A model generated the notes under the pieces. The model did no database searches and was not told the origin of the DNA. It saw only the letters and a list, made by a program, of their open reading frames with translations. Below are positions 7,166-15,537 of a DNA stretch of 64,000 nucleotides, piece by piece. The position numbers and the translations under genes were made by a program. The DNA lies in NCBI GenBank assembly GCA_020351875.1, contig CP070671.1, positions 70,910-134,909 of the forward strand. The letters run 5' to 3'. The stretch is from Chromatiales bacterium (GTDB taxonomy: Bacteria; Pseudomonadota; Gammaproteobacteria; Steroidobacterales; GCA-2729495). How positions within the stretch are numbered: the stretch's first letter is position 1; the number at the start of each line of letters is the position of its first letter.

Positions 7166-8827
7166 TCAGCGCTTCAGTTCGATGCCCGCGGCCTCGCGAT
7201 CCCAGCAGTCGGCCGTGATGCCCTCGTCTTTCAGCTTGAACTTCTCCACGCGCTCGCTGGGTGTCTTCGGCAGCGAGTCGCGTATCGCGATGTAGCGCGG
7301 AATCGCGAAGTAGGCCATGCGCGGCTCGCACCAGCGAATCAGCTCCTCTTCGCTGGCTGTCTGGCCGGGCTTCAGCACTACAACGGCCTTGACCTCTTCC
7401 TCGCCGACATCGGATGGCACGCCGACCACGCAGGATTCCAGCACGGCCTCGTGGGAACTGAGTACACCTTCGACTTCGAAAGACGAAATGTTCTCGCCGC
7501 GACGCCGGATCGCCTGCTTCTTGCGGTCCACGAAGAAGAAATAACCGTCCTCGTCCATCCGGCCGAGGTCGCCCGTATGGATCCAGTTATTCTTGAACAG
7601 CTCCAGCGTGGCTTCCGGTTTCTTGTAGTACCCGGTGGTACCGACCCACATGCGATCGGAACGGCAGATGAACTCGCCGAGCTTGCCGGGTTCGCATTCG
7701 TTGTCGTCGTCGTCGACGATGCGCACGTCCCAGCCGGTGATCGGCTTGCCGCAGGCGCCAGCCCGGGGTTCGTCGTAGGGACTGGCCAGGCAGACGTAGC
7801 ATTCCGTCATGCCATAGACCTCCAGGATCTTCGTATTGAAACGTTCCTGGAAGGCATGCCACTCGTCCTGCGGTGCTGCTGCGCCCACCATGAGCCGGAT
7901 CGGATTGTCGGCGTCCTCTTCCCGGGGCTCCTGTTTCAACAGGATCGGAATGATCCCGCCGATGTAGTTGGCCTCGGTGCACTCCCAGCGACGGCAGTCG
8001 TCCCACAGCCGGCTGGCGGAGAAGCGATCCACGATCACTGCCTTCGCATCGGCGAGGATCGCCGGCCCGATCGTGATGCCCTGCGCGTTGCCGTGGAAGA
8101 ACGGCAGCCCCGTGTAGAGCACGTCGTCCTCGGTGTAACGCGAGTACTTCACCGATTCAGACCAGACCGCGTACCAGTAGTAGTGGCTCATCTCCACACC
8201 CTTCGACACGCCGGTGGTGCCAGAGGTGTACAGGATCGAGGCCATATCGCTGTAGTGAACCTGCGCATCCGGCGTGTCGCCCGACCGGTCCGTCAGCGCC
8301 GCGTAGCTCATCGTCTCGATGCCCTGCCAACTCGGCAAGGCCGGCGCGTCGTCACCCGTCTGGATGAACGCCGTGTGGTTCAGTTTCTTCAGATCGTCCG
8401 AGACTTCGTCCAGGCGGTCCAGGTACTGGGTATCGGCGACCATCGCGACGCAGTCGGACTGGTCGATCTGGTAGTGCAGGCCGTTGCCTTTCAGCGCCAC
8501 GTTGATCGGCACCTCGACCGCGCCGATCTTGTTCAGCCCGAACCAGGCATACAGGAACTCGGGGCAATTCGGCAGCATGATGGCCACCTTGTCACCGCGC
8601 TTCACGCCGAGTTCGAGGAAGCCGTTCGCTGCTTTGTTGATCTGCTCGTTGAACTCGGCGAGCGTGATCGGATCGTCACGGAACTGCCAGACCACGTGAT
8701 CCGGGTATTGCCTCGCTTTATCCTCGATGATCTTGGTCAGGATACGATCGTGCTGCGAGTACTCCTGCATGTTCCAGGAGTCCCACTTCTTCGCATGTTT
8801 TTCGAATTTGTCGTCCCAGCGACCCAT
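7166..8827 (-). CDS. Acyl-CoA synthetase (AMP-forming)
   Basis: A 553-residue ANL-superfamily ligase. It has YTSGTTGVSKG, YGMTECY, TGDLGRMDEDGYFFFVDRKK and the hinge IRRRGENISSFEVE; the C-terminal PKTPSERVEKFKLKD contains the expected Lys region although the usual GK is replaced by ER. The family includes crotonobetaine/carnitine-CoA ligases and the synthetases used for steroid side chains and ring remnants. It is the first gene of a leftward operon with the KstD-like flavoprotein and SnoaL-like gene, with 39 bases to the flavoprotein start. The upstream region ends in the terminator of the TonB receptor, so it should have its own promoter within 8828-8913. Confidence 0.88.
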   Translation of the reverse strand: MGRWDDKFEKHAKKWDSWNMQEYSQHDRILTKIIEDKARQYPDHVVWQFRDDPITLAEFNEQINKAANGFLELGVKRGDKVAIMLPNCPEFLYAWFGLNKIGAVEVPINVALKGNGLHYQIDQSDCVAMVADTQYLDRLDEVSDDLKKLNHTAFIQTGDDAPALPSWQGIETMSYAALTDRSGDTPDAQVHYSDMASILYTSGTTGVSKGVEMSHYYWYAVWSESVKYSRYTEDDVLYTGLPFFHGNAQGITIGPAILADAKAVIVDRFSASRLWDDCRRWECTEANYIGGIIPILLKQEPREEDADNPIRLMVGAAAPQDEWHAFQERFNTKILEVYGMTECYVCLASPYDEPRAGACGKPITGWDVRIVDDDDNECEPGKLGEFICRSDRMWVGTTGYYKKPEATLELFKNNWIHTGDLGRMDEDGYFFFVDRKKQAIRRRGENISSFEVEGVLSSHEAVLESCVVGVPSDVGEEEVKAVVVLKPGQTASEEELIRWCEPRMAYFAIPRYIAIRDSLPKTPSERVEKFKLKDEGITADCWDREAAGIELKR

Positions 8828-8913
8828 GTCACTTACCTCCGCGAATCAGTTGCCCGGCGGGCTTGTCGGACATTTTCTGCTTCCCTCGCTGTCGAAAAGT
8901 CTTGACCAAGTGT

Positions 8914-8953
8914 TCGAAATAAAAGCGCCGGCCGGATGCCTCCGGGCGGCGCT
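8914..8953 (-). terminator. Rho-independent terminator of the TonB receptor
   Basis: Read on the minus strand, AGCGCC pairs with GGCGCT (8948-8953 with 8924-8929), and an inner CCGG pair extends the stem. The hairpin is followed by the T-rich TTTTATTT (8917-8924). It lies just past the stop codon of the TonB receptor gene at 8960 and separates it from the acyl-CoA synthetase gene. Confidence 0.75.
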
Positions 8954-8959
8954 CGTTGC

Positions 8960-11188
8960 TCAGAACGAGTAGACCACCTCGGCGCCCCACGTGCGCGGCG
9001 CTCGCGGCGCGGCATAGGTCCACAGGGTCGCCACGTCGAAACCGATGCCGTAGCCGTCTTCGTCCGTCAGGTTCCGTCCGTAGACGCTGAACGTCCAGTT
9101 CTCCAGGCCGTAATTCACTGAACCGTCGACCAGGTGTTGGGAGTCATTGGACGTCTGCGGCGAGTTCAGCAGCGTCATCTCGTGCTCGTCGATGTAGTGG
9201 TAGCCGGCGCGAACCCAGGCATTACCCGGTCCGAGTTGCCACTCGTACTCCGCGTTCAGGGCTCCCGTCCACTCGGGAGCCCGACGGAACTCCAGATCAG
9301 AGTTATCCGTTATGACCCCGTCGCCCGTGAGATCAGCGTCGAAGTCGTCATACTCAGCGTCCAGGTAACCGAGGTTCGCGCGCAGCGTCAGCCCGTCGAT
9401 GGGATACCAGAGCGCCTCCAGCTCCACCCCCCATACGGTGGCTTCCGCCGCGTTTGCAATCACAGTCTGCTGGCCTGTGCCACCAGCACCCAGGGGTACC
9501 GATTCGCTGACCTCTTCCTGCTTGTCGTCATAGAGGGAAACAAAGATTGCGCCGTTCAGAGTCAGAGTACGGTCGAACCACTCAGTTTTCGCCCCGAGCT
9601 CGAAGTTGTCGAGGGTTTCCGGATCGTAGGGGTCGATCGCCACAGCCGCTTCGTCCGGCCGGCCAACGAAGCCACCGCTGCGATAGCCGCGGACATAACT
9701 CAGATAGGCCATCGCTTCATCGTTGAAGGTATAGCGCAGCGCCAGTTTAGGAGTGAACTCGTCCCAGTTCTCATGCTGGGTGTCGATGGTTGGCACGCCG
9801 GTGTGCCTGGTCGTCTTGTCGTCCTTGGTCCAGCGCAGACCGGCGGTCAGGGTCCACTGGTCGTTGAAATCCCAGTCGCCCTCGAAGAACAGCGCGTAGG
9901 AGTCAGTCGTCTGCTTGCTGGTTCGTGGGACAGTTACGGGGGCTGGCAACCGGAAGAATGAAAGCGTAGGAACATCAAACCCAAAGCCGATGAAGCTTTC
10001 CAGCTGGATTTCGTATTCCGAGTCCCACCAGTAGGCGCCCACGGTATAGGACAGCGGAAGGTTTTCCTCCTGGCGATTCAGCCGGAGTTCGACACTGGTC
10101 TGGTCGTACTGTTCGGGCCGGTTGGTTTCGAACAGTATCTCCGGTGTCGCATCAAAGTCCTGGAATACGTTTTCGTTGATATCGCGATAGCCAATGATCG
10201 CGTCGACGCTCATGTTGTCGGTCCACTCAAAGTTGCCCTGCAGGATGTAGGTATCGACTTCGAAGTCGGCATCGTTACGGCCCTGCTGCGTGACGTCGTA
10301 GCGATCGCCGCCCAGCGGATCGTCCGTATTGGGCGCGCAGTACCCGAACTCCGTACCCGAAGCGTCTGCAGAATCACAATAGACCTGGCCCGGCTGACCC
10401 ACATAGTTCAGCGGCGGCGTGTCCTGGTCGGTGCGCTCGATGTCGTAGGTGAAATCCAGCGAAAGTCGATCAGTAGCGTTCCACAGGATCCGGGCGCCGA
10501 CCTGGTAGTACTCGATTTCGCCATCTTCACCACCGTTGATCAGGTTGTCAAAGTAACCCTCGTCCTGATTCCGGTAGGAACCAAAGAGCTTGATACCGAC
10601 TTCTTCGTTGCCAAAGTTGAAGATGCCATCCGCGTAGGTGGTGTCGTAGTCGCCGGCACCCACCCGCAACTTGCCGCCCAGCTCACCGGTGGGCTTCGTG
10701 CGGTTCAGCTGTATCACGCCACCGATCGCATTGCGACCGAACAGGGTGCCTTGCGGGCCACGCAGCACTTCCATGCGCTCGACGTCGAAGGTCTTGTGAA
10801 GGCCGCCGGAAAGCTTGCCGTGATAAACGCCGTCGATGACCGTGGCCACGGCCGGATCAAAGTTGGATTCCACGTCCGCAACGCCGACACCTCGAATATA
10901 GACAGCCGCAACGCCACCTGGTCCCTGCGCAGTGTCGTCGATGACGAGGTTAGGCGAAATATCCACCATGTCGCGGATGTCCTGCACAAAACGTCGTTCG
11001 ATTTCCTGTTGAGTCGCGGCGCTCACGGAGATCGCAACGTCCTGGAGTTTCTCTTCCTTCTTACGCGCCAGAACCAGGATCTCTTCGAAGTCACCAGAAG
11101 ACTGGGCAAGCACCCCCGTCGTTGGAGCCAACAAAACCGTCGCAGCAATGCCAACAACTGCAACCGACAGACTACGCACTCTCGTCAT
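8960..11188 (-). CDS. TonB-dependent outer-membrane receptor
   Basis: About 742 residues. The signal peptide MTRVRSLSVAVVGIAATVLL ends before a cleavable AQ site. The plug domain starts with EEILVLARKKEEKLQDVAIS (TonB-box-like) and contains LRGPQGTLFGRNAIGG; the barrel ends in VVYSF with the terminal Phe of outer-membrane barrels. I prefer the ATG at 11188 to one at 11209 because it opens directly into the signal peptide. Receptors of this kind take up large hydrophobic or chelated compounds; here the surrounding catabolic genes suggest the growth substrate, not iron, but that is inference. A second receptor at 35816 shares a 23-base upstream motif. Confidence 0.9.
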   Translation of the reverse strand: MTRVRSLSVAVVGIAATVLLAPTTGVLAQSSGDFEEILVLARKKEEKLQDVAISVSAATQQEIERRFVQDIRDMVDISPNLVIDDTAQGPGGVAAVYIRGVGVADVESNFDPAVATVIDGVYHGKLSGGLHKTFDVERMEVLRGPQGTLFGRNAIGGVIQLNRTKPTGELGGKLRVGAGDYDTTYADGIFNFGNEEVGIKLFGSYRNQDEGYFDNLINGGEDGEIEYYQVGARILWNATDRLSLDFTYDIERTDQDTPPLNYVGQPGQVYCDSADASGTEFGYCAPNTDDPLGGDRYDVTQQGRNDADFEVDTYILQGNFEWTDNMSVDAIIGYRDINENVFQDFDATPEILFETNRPEQYDQTSVELRLNRQEENLPLSYTVGAYWWDSEYEIQLESFIGFGFDVPTLSFFRLPAPVTVPRTSKQTTDSYALFFEGDWDFNDQWTLTAGLRWTKDDKTTRHTGVPTIDTQHENWDEFTPKLALRYTFNDEAMAYLSYVRGYRSGGFVGRPDEAAVAIDPYDPETLDNFELGAKTEWFDRTLTLNGAIFVSLYDDKQEEVSESVPLGAGGTGQQTVIANAAEATVWGVELEALWYPIDGLTLRANLGYLDAEYDDFDADLTGDGVITDNSDLEFRRAPEWTGALNAEYEWQLGPGNAWVRAGYHYIDEHEMTLLNSPQTSNDSQHLVDGSVNYGLENWTFSVYGRNLTDEDGYGIGFDVATLWTYAAPRAPRTWGAEVVYSF

Positions 11189-11244
11189 GCTCAAGGCCCC
11201 CACAACCATTGATTAGATCCGGGCTATACCCAGCGTATAAGCTC

Positions 11245-11267
11245 AACAAACTTGAACTTTATTCAAA
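11245..11267 (-). promoter_or_regulatory. Conserved upstream motif of TonB receptor gene, copy 1
   Basis: On the minus strand the core reads TTGAATAAAGTTCAAGTTT. It contains the inverted repeat TTGAA-N5-TTCAA (11252-11266) and matches the segment 38305-38327, before the other TonB receptor gene, at 19 of 23 positions. It lies 57 bases or more before the receptor start and also about 95 bases before the divergent crotonase gene. It could be an operator or an extended promoter. Confidence 0.5.
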
Positions 11268-11361
11268 TCTTTCACAGACTATGTCCCGTGTCAAGTTCAG
11301 TCGCGCCTGCGCCGCGCAACGGTGGTGGGCGTTCAACCTCAATGGATAAGTGGAGTTGCCG

Positions 11362-12132
11362 ATGGCCGACATTGAAGTCGAAGTAAAAGGTGAAGTCACC
11401 TGGATACGCATGAACCGGCCCGACCGGATGAACGCCTACGACGCGTCGATGGCCCAGGAGCTGATCGAGGCCGTCGAAGGCGCTTCGGCCAGCGGCGTGA
11501 TCGTGCTGACGGGTACCGGGCGGGCCTTCTGCGCCGGCGGGTTTCTCGCCAACCTGAGCGATCCCGACCCTGCCGAACTTCGCAGCATGTTTTATGGTTC
11601 GCTGAAGCTGGTTGAAGCGATTCGTACGAGCCCGCGACCGGTGATTGCCGCCGTGAACGGCGCGGCAGCCGGCGGCGGCAACGAGCTGGTGGTGGCCTGC
11701 GACCTCGCGGTGGCTGCTGAGAAGGCCACCTTCGGACAGACCGGCGTGCGCGTGGGCAGCGCACCGGTGCTCGGCGGCACCAATTTCCTGACCATGAACG
11801 TCGGCGAGAAACGCGGCAAGGAAATCGCGTTCATGTGCCGCCGCTACAAGGCCCAACAGGCGCTGGAAATGGGCCTGATCAACGCCGTCGTCCCTGGCGA
11901 GGAACTCGAAGAGGAAGTCACCAAATGGGCGGACGAGCTGCTCTACATGAGCCCGCGTTACCTCGAGATCGCGAAGATCAGTTCCAACTTCTGGTGGAAC
12001 CAGGCCCGCGACAGCTACCTGAGCGGGCTCGGCATGCTCGTGCAGGCCATCGGCTCCCACGACATGATCGAGGGCGCGAGCGCCTTCATGGAGAAGCGCC
12101 GGCCACAGTTCGAAGGGCGCAAGCCCAAGTAG
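11362..12132 (+). CDS. Crotonase-superfamily enoyl-CoA hydratase/hydrolase, MenB/EchA20-like
   Basis: A 256-residue crotonase-fold protein. The two oxyanion-hole segments are AFCAGGF near residue 60 and AAAGGGNEL near residue 100. The stretch FGQTGVRVGS...GEKRGKEIAFMCRRYKAQQALEMGLIN is much closer to 1,4-dihydroxynaphthoyl-CoA synthase (MenB), ring-opening hydrolases such as BadI and the steroid ring-C hydrolase EchA20 than to ordinary hydratases. The ATG at 11362 has GGAG at 7 bases, so it is preferred to a GTG at 11350. It begins a rightward operon of eight genes ending at 17119. With the IpdAB-like pair on the opposite strand, hydrolytic ring opening is the best guess. Confidence 0.83.
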   Translation: MADIEVEVKGEVTWIRMNRPDRMNAYDASMAQELIEAVEGASASGVIVLTGTGRAFCAGGFLANLSDPDPAELRSMFYGSLKLVEAIRTSPRPVIAAVNGAAAGGGNELVVACDLAVAAEKATFGQTGVRVGSAPVLGGTNFLTMNVGEKRGKEIAFMCRRYKAQQALEMGLINAVVPGEELEEEVTKWADELLYMSPRYLEIAKISSNFWWNQARDSYLSGLGMLVQAIGSHDMIEGASAFMEKRRPQFEGRKPK

Positions 12133-12142
12133 CGGAACCCTG

Positions 12143-13276
12143 ATGAACTTCGAGCTGGAGCCTCGCTACCTGGAAATACAGGGGCGCGCCCGCGAACTCG
12201 CGCAGCAGGTCGAGTCGGTTGCCGCCGAAGCCGACGAGTGCAATACGGTGCACCCGGCCGTGCTGGAGGCACTGCGCGCCAGCCGGCTTAGCGAACTGAT
12301 GGTGCCGGCGGAATATGGCGGCCGGGACAAGCGTCCGGATCCGCTCGCCATCTGCGTCGTGCGCGAAGCACTGATGGCTACCTCGGCGCACCTCGACTCC
12401 CTGTTCGCACTGCAGGGCATCGGCAGCTACGCCATCACCGTGGGCGGCTCTCAGTCGCAGCGGGAAACCTGGCTGCCGCGCGTCGCCAGTGCCGACGCGC
12501 TCGCGGCGCTGGGGCTGACCGAGCCCGATACTGGCTCGGACCTGAAAGCGATCACCACGAGCATCATCGAGTCCGGTGACGGCCTGGTACTGAACGGCGC
12601 AAAGTCGTGGATCTCCAACGGCGGCGCCGCGGCCTTCTACGTGGTACTCGCGAAGGACCAGCACGACAGTTTCTCGATGGTCCTCGTGCCCGCCGACGCG
12701 CCGGGCGTGTCCGTCACGCCTACGCCCCAGATCATCGCGCCGCACGTGCTGGGCGAAGTGGCCTTCGACAACGTGCAACTGCCGGCCGATGCGTTTCTCG
12801 GGGAAGCGGGCTGCGGCATGGACCTGGTCTTCGGCACTCTCGGCGTGTTCCGGGTCTCCGTTGCCGGCGCATCCGTGGGTCTCGCCCAGGCCGCGCTGGA
12901 AGAAGCGGTTCGCCACACGCGCACGCGCGAGGGCTTCGGCCGCCCGCTCGCGAAACTGGGTCCGGTGGCGCAGATGCTGGCTGACTGCTGGACGGAGATC
13001 GAGCAGGCGCGGTTGCTGACCTACCGCGCGGCATCCATGGCCCGCGAGGATCCCGCCGGGACGCTGCACCATTCGTCCATGGCCAAGCTGGCCGCCAGCG
13101 AAATGGCCGGGCGCGTCGTTGACCGCTGCGTACAGATGATGGGCCGCTTCGGCCTGATTCGTGATTCCAAGATCGAGCGACTGTACCGCCAGGCCCGGCC
13201 GATGCGCATCTACGAAGGCGCGTCGGAAATCCTGCGCCTGGGGATAGCGCGCGAACTCACCAGGACGGTGCCATGA
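12143..13276 (+). CDS. Acyl-CoA dehydrogenase
   Basis: A 377-residue FAD enzyme that introduces a trans-2 double bond into an acyl-CoA. Recognisable parts are the mid-domain LGLTEPDTGSDLKAI and WISNGG, the FAD-contact TREGFGRPL and the C-terminal IYEGASEI, whose Glu is in the normal catalytic-base position. The ACAD family length is usual. It starts 10 bases after the crotonase gene and its stop overlaps the start of the SDR gene by 4 bases (13273-13276), so it is translated as part of the operon. The exact substrate is unknown. A second, atypical ACAD is encoded at 20675. Confidence 0.9.
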   Translation: MNFELEPRYLEIQGRARELAQQVESVAAEADECNTVHPAVLEALRASRLSELMVPAEYGGRDKRPDPLAICVVREALMATSAHLDSLFALQGIGSYAITVGGSQSQRETWLPRVASADALAALGLTEPDTGSDLKAITTSIIESGDGLVLNGAKSWISNGGAAAFYVVLAKDQHDSFSMVLVPADAPGVSVTPTPQIIAPHVLGEVAFDNVQLPADAFLGEAGCGMDLVFGTLGVFRVSVAGASVGLAQAALEEAVRHTRTREGFGRPLAKLGPVAQMLADCWTEIEQARLLTYRAASMAREDPAGTLHHSSMAKLAASEMAGRVVDRCVQMMGRFGLIRDSKIERLYRQARPMRIYEGASEILRLGIARELTRTVP

Positions 13277-14025
13277 TCGATCTCGAACTCGACGGCAAGG
13301 TGGCCATTGTGACCGGCGCGAGCCGCGGACTCGGGCGCGGGGCGGCCGAGGCCCTCGCGGCGCAGGGGGTGCGCGTGCTCGCCGCGGCCCGCTCGGAGCA
13401 AGACCTGCAGGCACTCGCGCAGAGCGCGCCGGAGCACATCCGGGCGCAGCCCTGCGACATGCTGGACATGGCCGCCCTTGCAGCGCTGCCGGAGCAGGCG
13501 GTCGCAGCCTTTGGGCGGCTCGACATCGTGGTGAACAACGCAGGAATAGCGCCGGCCGGCAAGTTCCTGGAACAGGACCCGGCCGTCTGGGACCAGGTGA
13601 TGACAGTGAACGTCACCGCTCCCGCAACGCTGGCCCGGGCCGCCGGCCGGATACTGGTGAACCAGGGGTCGGGCAAAATCATCAACATCGCGTCCACGTC
13701 CGGCATCCTCGGCAAGGCGGCGCTGGTGGCCTATTCGTCGTCGAAGGGTGCGCTGCTGCAGTTCACCAAGGCACTGGCGGCCGAATGGGGCAAGACCGGC
13801 GTGCAGGTCAACGCGATCGCACCGGGCGCCTTCGAGACCGATGCGCAGTCAGCCGTCCTCGAATCCCCGGACATCCTGAAACGCCGGCTGGGCAAGATAC
13901 CGGCCCGGCGCATGGGCCTGGTCGACGAGATGGGCCCGCTGGTCTGCTATCTCGCATCGCCGCAGTCGGACTTCGTGACCGGCAGCGTGTTCGTGATCGA
14001 CGGCGGGGAGTCCTGCAAGCTCTGA
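13273..14025 (+). CDS. Short-chain dehydrogenase/reductase
   Basis: A 250-residue classical SDR. It has TGASRGLG at the nucleotide site, NNAG, an IASTSG serine region, YSSSK as the catalytic Tyr-Lys pair and a C-terminal VIDGGESCKL. The residue after the second strand (AAARSEQ) with Arg suggests NADP preference, weakly. It lies between an acyl-CoA dehydrogenase and a TetR regulator, overlapping both at stop/start junctions. A hydroxy/keto conversion on the catabolic intermediate is likely, but it cannot be narrowed further. Confidence 0.87.
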   Translation: MIDLELDGKVAIVTGASRGLGRGAAEALAAQGVRVLAAARSEQDLQALAQSAPEHIRAQPCDMLDMAALAALPEQAVAAFGRLDIVVNNAGIAPAGKFLEQDPAVWDQVMTVNVTAPATLARAAGRILVNQGSGKIINIASTSGILGKAALVAYSSSKGALLQFTKALAAEWGKTGVQVNAIAPGAFETDAQSAVLESPDILKRRLGKIPARRMGLVDEMGPLVCYLASPQSDFVTGSVFVIDGGESCKL

Positions 14026-14660
14026 TGCCGAACCGAACGGAAATCCAGGCAGATTTCTCGGACACGCCGGGCTCGCCGAGGGGCGAACAACGACGCCGCC
14101 GCATTCTGCAGGCGCTGCACGATTGTGTGATCGACAGCGGCTTCGCGAAAACCACGCTGGCAGACATCGCTCGGGCAGCCGACATGTCGCCCAGCCACCT
14201 GCTGTACTACTTCGACGGCAAGGACGCGATCCTCGAGGACTATTTCGACAGCGTGGCCGCGCGCATCCGCGCGCGTATCGACGGCTTTCGCGACGAACCC
14301 GTGAAACGCCAGGTGGACCTGCTGGCCGATCTGTTTTTCGGCGGCAAGGGCATCACCCGCTCGGAAATCGGCTTCATGCTCGAATGCTTTGGGGCCGCCG
14401 TGCACGACAGCAAGTTGCGCGAGTACAAGACGGAGCTGGACCGGTTCTGCAAAGCCTACCTGCAGGAACTGTTCCGCCAGGCTCCCAATCGAACCGCATC
14501 CGCGAAAGACTGCGCCGAGGTGGCCTATGCGATGTTGATCGGCCTGCGCACCGCGGCCTATTTCGATCAGCGACTCGCGCTGCCGCAGGCACGGCGCCTG
14601 TTCCGCGGCCAGGTGCGCAATCTTGCCCAGGGCGGGCGCACCGCCGCTAAGACCCTATGA
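14025..14660 (+). CDS. TetR-family transcriptional regulator
   Basis: About 211 residues. The N-terminal HTH is clear: RRRRILQALHDCVIDSGFAK, then TLADIARAADMSPSHLLYYF and DGKDAILEDYF. The C-terminal two thirds is helical and variable, as expected for a ligand-binding domain. The start ATG shares one base with the SDR stop codon and the stop overlaps the start of the MaoC gene (14657-14660), so this regulator is made as part of the operon it probably controls. Its natural ligand would be an acyl-CoA or pathway intermediate. The repeated palindrome at 2676, 24465 and 38447 is the candidate operator; no copy was seen directly before its own operon, which weakens a simple autoregulation model. 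Confidence 0.88.
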   Translation: MPNRTEIQADFSDTPGSPRGEQRRRRILQALHDCVIDSGFAKTTLADIARAADMSPSHLLYYFDGKDAILEDYFDSVAARIRARIDGFRDEPVKRQVDLLADLFFGGKGITRSEIGFMLECFGAAVHDSKLREYKTELDRFCKAYLQELFRQAPNRTASAKDCAEVAYAMLIGLRTAAYFDQRLALPQARRLFRGQVRNLAQGGRTAAKTL

Positions 14661-15112
14661 GCTCCCTGCTGACCCCAGAGCTGCTGGCCCATATCGGCCG
14701 ATCGGCGCCGCCACACCGGGAGCTGGTGACGCGCCGCGATATCCGCAAGTACGCCATTGCCACCGGCCAGCGGCTGCGCAAGTACCTGGACGGAGACGAA
14801 GCGCCGCCGATGTTTCACGTGGCGCTGTTCTGGCCGGTGGTCGAACGCGACGAAATCGCGCCGGACGGCGTCGCCATCGACTCTTTCCTGCCCGACTTCC
14901 CGCTGAAACGCGCGATGGCCGGTGGCCTGAAGATCGAGTACGCGCGCCCGGTCTTTCCCGGCGACTGGCTCACGGCAACTCGGACCCTGACCGACATCTA
15001 CGAAAAGCAGGGGCGCTCCGGGCCGCTGATCTTTTACGAAGTGGTGATGCAGGTGACGAACGACGCCGGCGACGCCGTGCTGACCGAAACCACGACGCGG
15101 ATCCTGCGCTGA
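14657..15112 (+). CDS. MaoC-like / FAS1-type dehydratase, first subunit of a two-gene hydratase
   Basis: A 151-residue single hot-dog protein. It has the N-terminal MaoC_dehydrat_N layout: VTRRDIRKYAIATGQ, then PPMFHVALFWPV, the FPLKRAMAGGLKIEYARPVFPGD strand-turn and KQGRSGPLIFYEVVMQV. It lacks the catalytic Asp/His hydratase-2 motif, so it should form a heteromer with the next protein (15121), which has it. The arrangement matches the two-subunit ChsH1/ChsH2-type hydratase of cholesterol side-chain degradation, where an Ltp2 aldolase and DUF35 partner follow, exactly as here. That function is inferred from family and order. Confidence 0.8.
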   Translation: MSSLLTPELLAHIGRSAPPHRELVTRRDIRKYAIATGQRLRKYLDGDEAPPMFHVALFWPVVERDEIAPDGVAIDSFLPDFPLKRAMAGGLKIEYARPVFPGDWLTATRTLTDIYEKQGRSGPLIFYEVVMQVTNDAGDAVLTETTTRILR

Positions 15113-15120
15113 GCGTCGCG

Positions 15121-15534
15121 ATGAACATCGACACCCTGAACATCGGCGATGAGCTGCCCACCAGGGACGTGGAATGCGACGTGGTGCAGCTGTTCCAATA
15201 CAACGCGGCGCTGTGGAATGCGCACCGGATTCATTTCGATTATCCCTATGCCACGCAGGAAGAGGGCTACCCGGGCCTGGTGATCGCCGGGCCGCTGATG
15301 GGCGACTGGCTGAGCCAGTGTGTGATCGAATGGCTGGGCGATCACGGGCGCCTGGTGTCCATCGAGTACTCGAACCGGGCCGCGGCCTATGTCGGGGAGG
15401 TGCTGCACGTGGGCGGCATTGTAACCGCGGTGGATCCGGCCGCCCGCACGGTAAGCGTGGAGCTTTACGTGCGCAACGACGCGGGCGAAACCATTACGCC
15501 CGGGGCGGCGGTCGTCGAGCTGGGGGCAGGCTGA
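15121..15534 (+). CDS. MaoC-family hydratase, catalytic hot-dog subunit
   Basis: A 137-residue hot-dog protein. The segment LWNAHRIHFDYPYATQEEGYPGLVIAGPLMG carries the hydratase-2-type catalytic His and Asp-like positions (HRIHFD) and the substrate loop. It begins 8 bases after the first subunit and ends 3 bases before the Ltp2-like gene. In actinobacterial steroid catabolism, ChsH1-ChsH2 hydrates a short steroid side-chain enoyl-CoA and delivers it to the Ltp2 retro-aldolase. The same order here argues for the same three-step unit, although these proteins are in a different phylum. Confidence 0.82.
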   Translation: MNIDTLNIGDELPTRDVECDVVQLFQYNAALWNAHRIHFDYPYATQEEGYPGLVIAGPLMGDWLSQCVIEWLGDHGRLVSIEYSNRAAAYVGEVLHVGGIVTAVDPAARTVSVELYVRNDAGETITPGAAVVELGAG

Positions 15535-15537
15535 TTC

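Noticed and set aside
8895..8912. CTTGGTCAAG upstream of the acyl-CoA synthetase gene as a KstR2-type site
   Set aside because: The KstR2 site has CAAG-N2-CTTG; here the halves are in the opposite order (CTTG-GT-CAAG), and there is only one copy.
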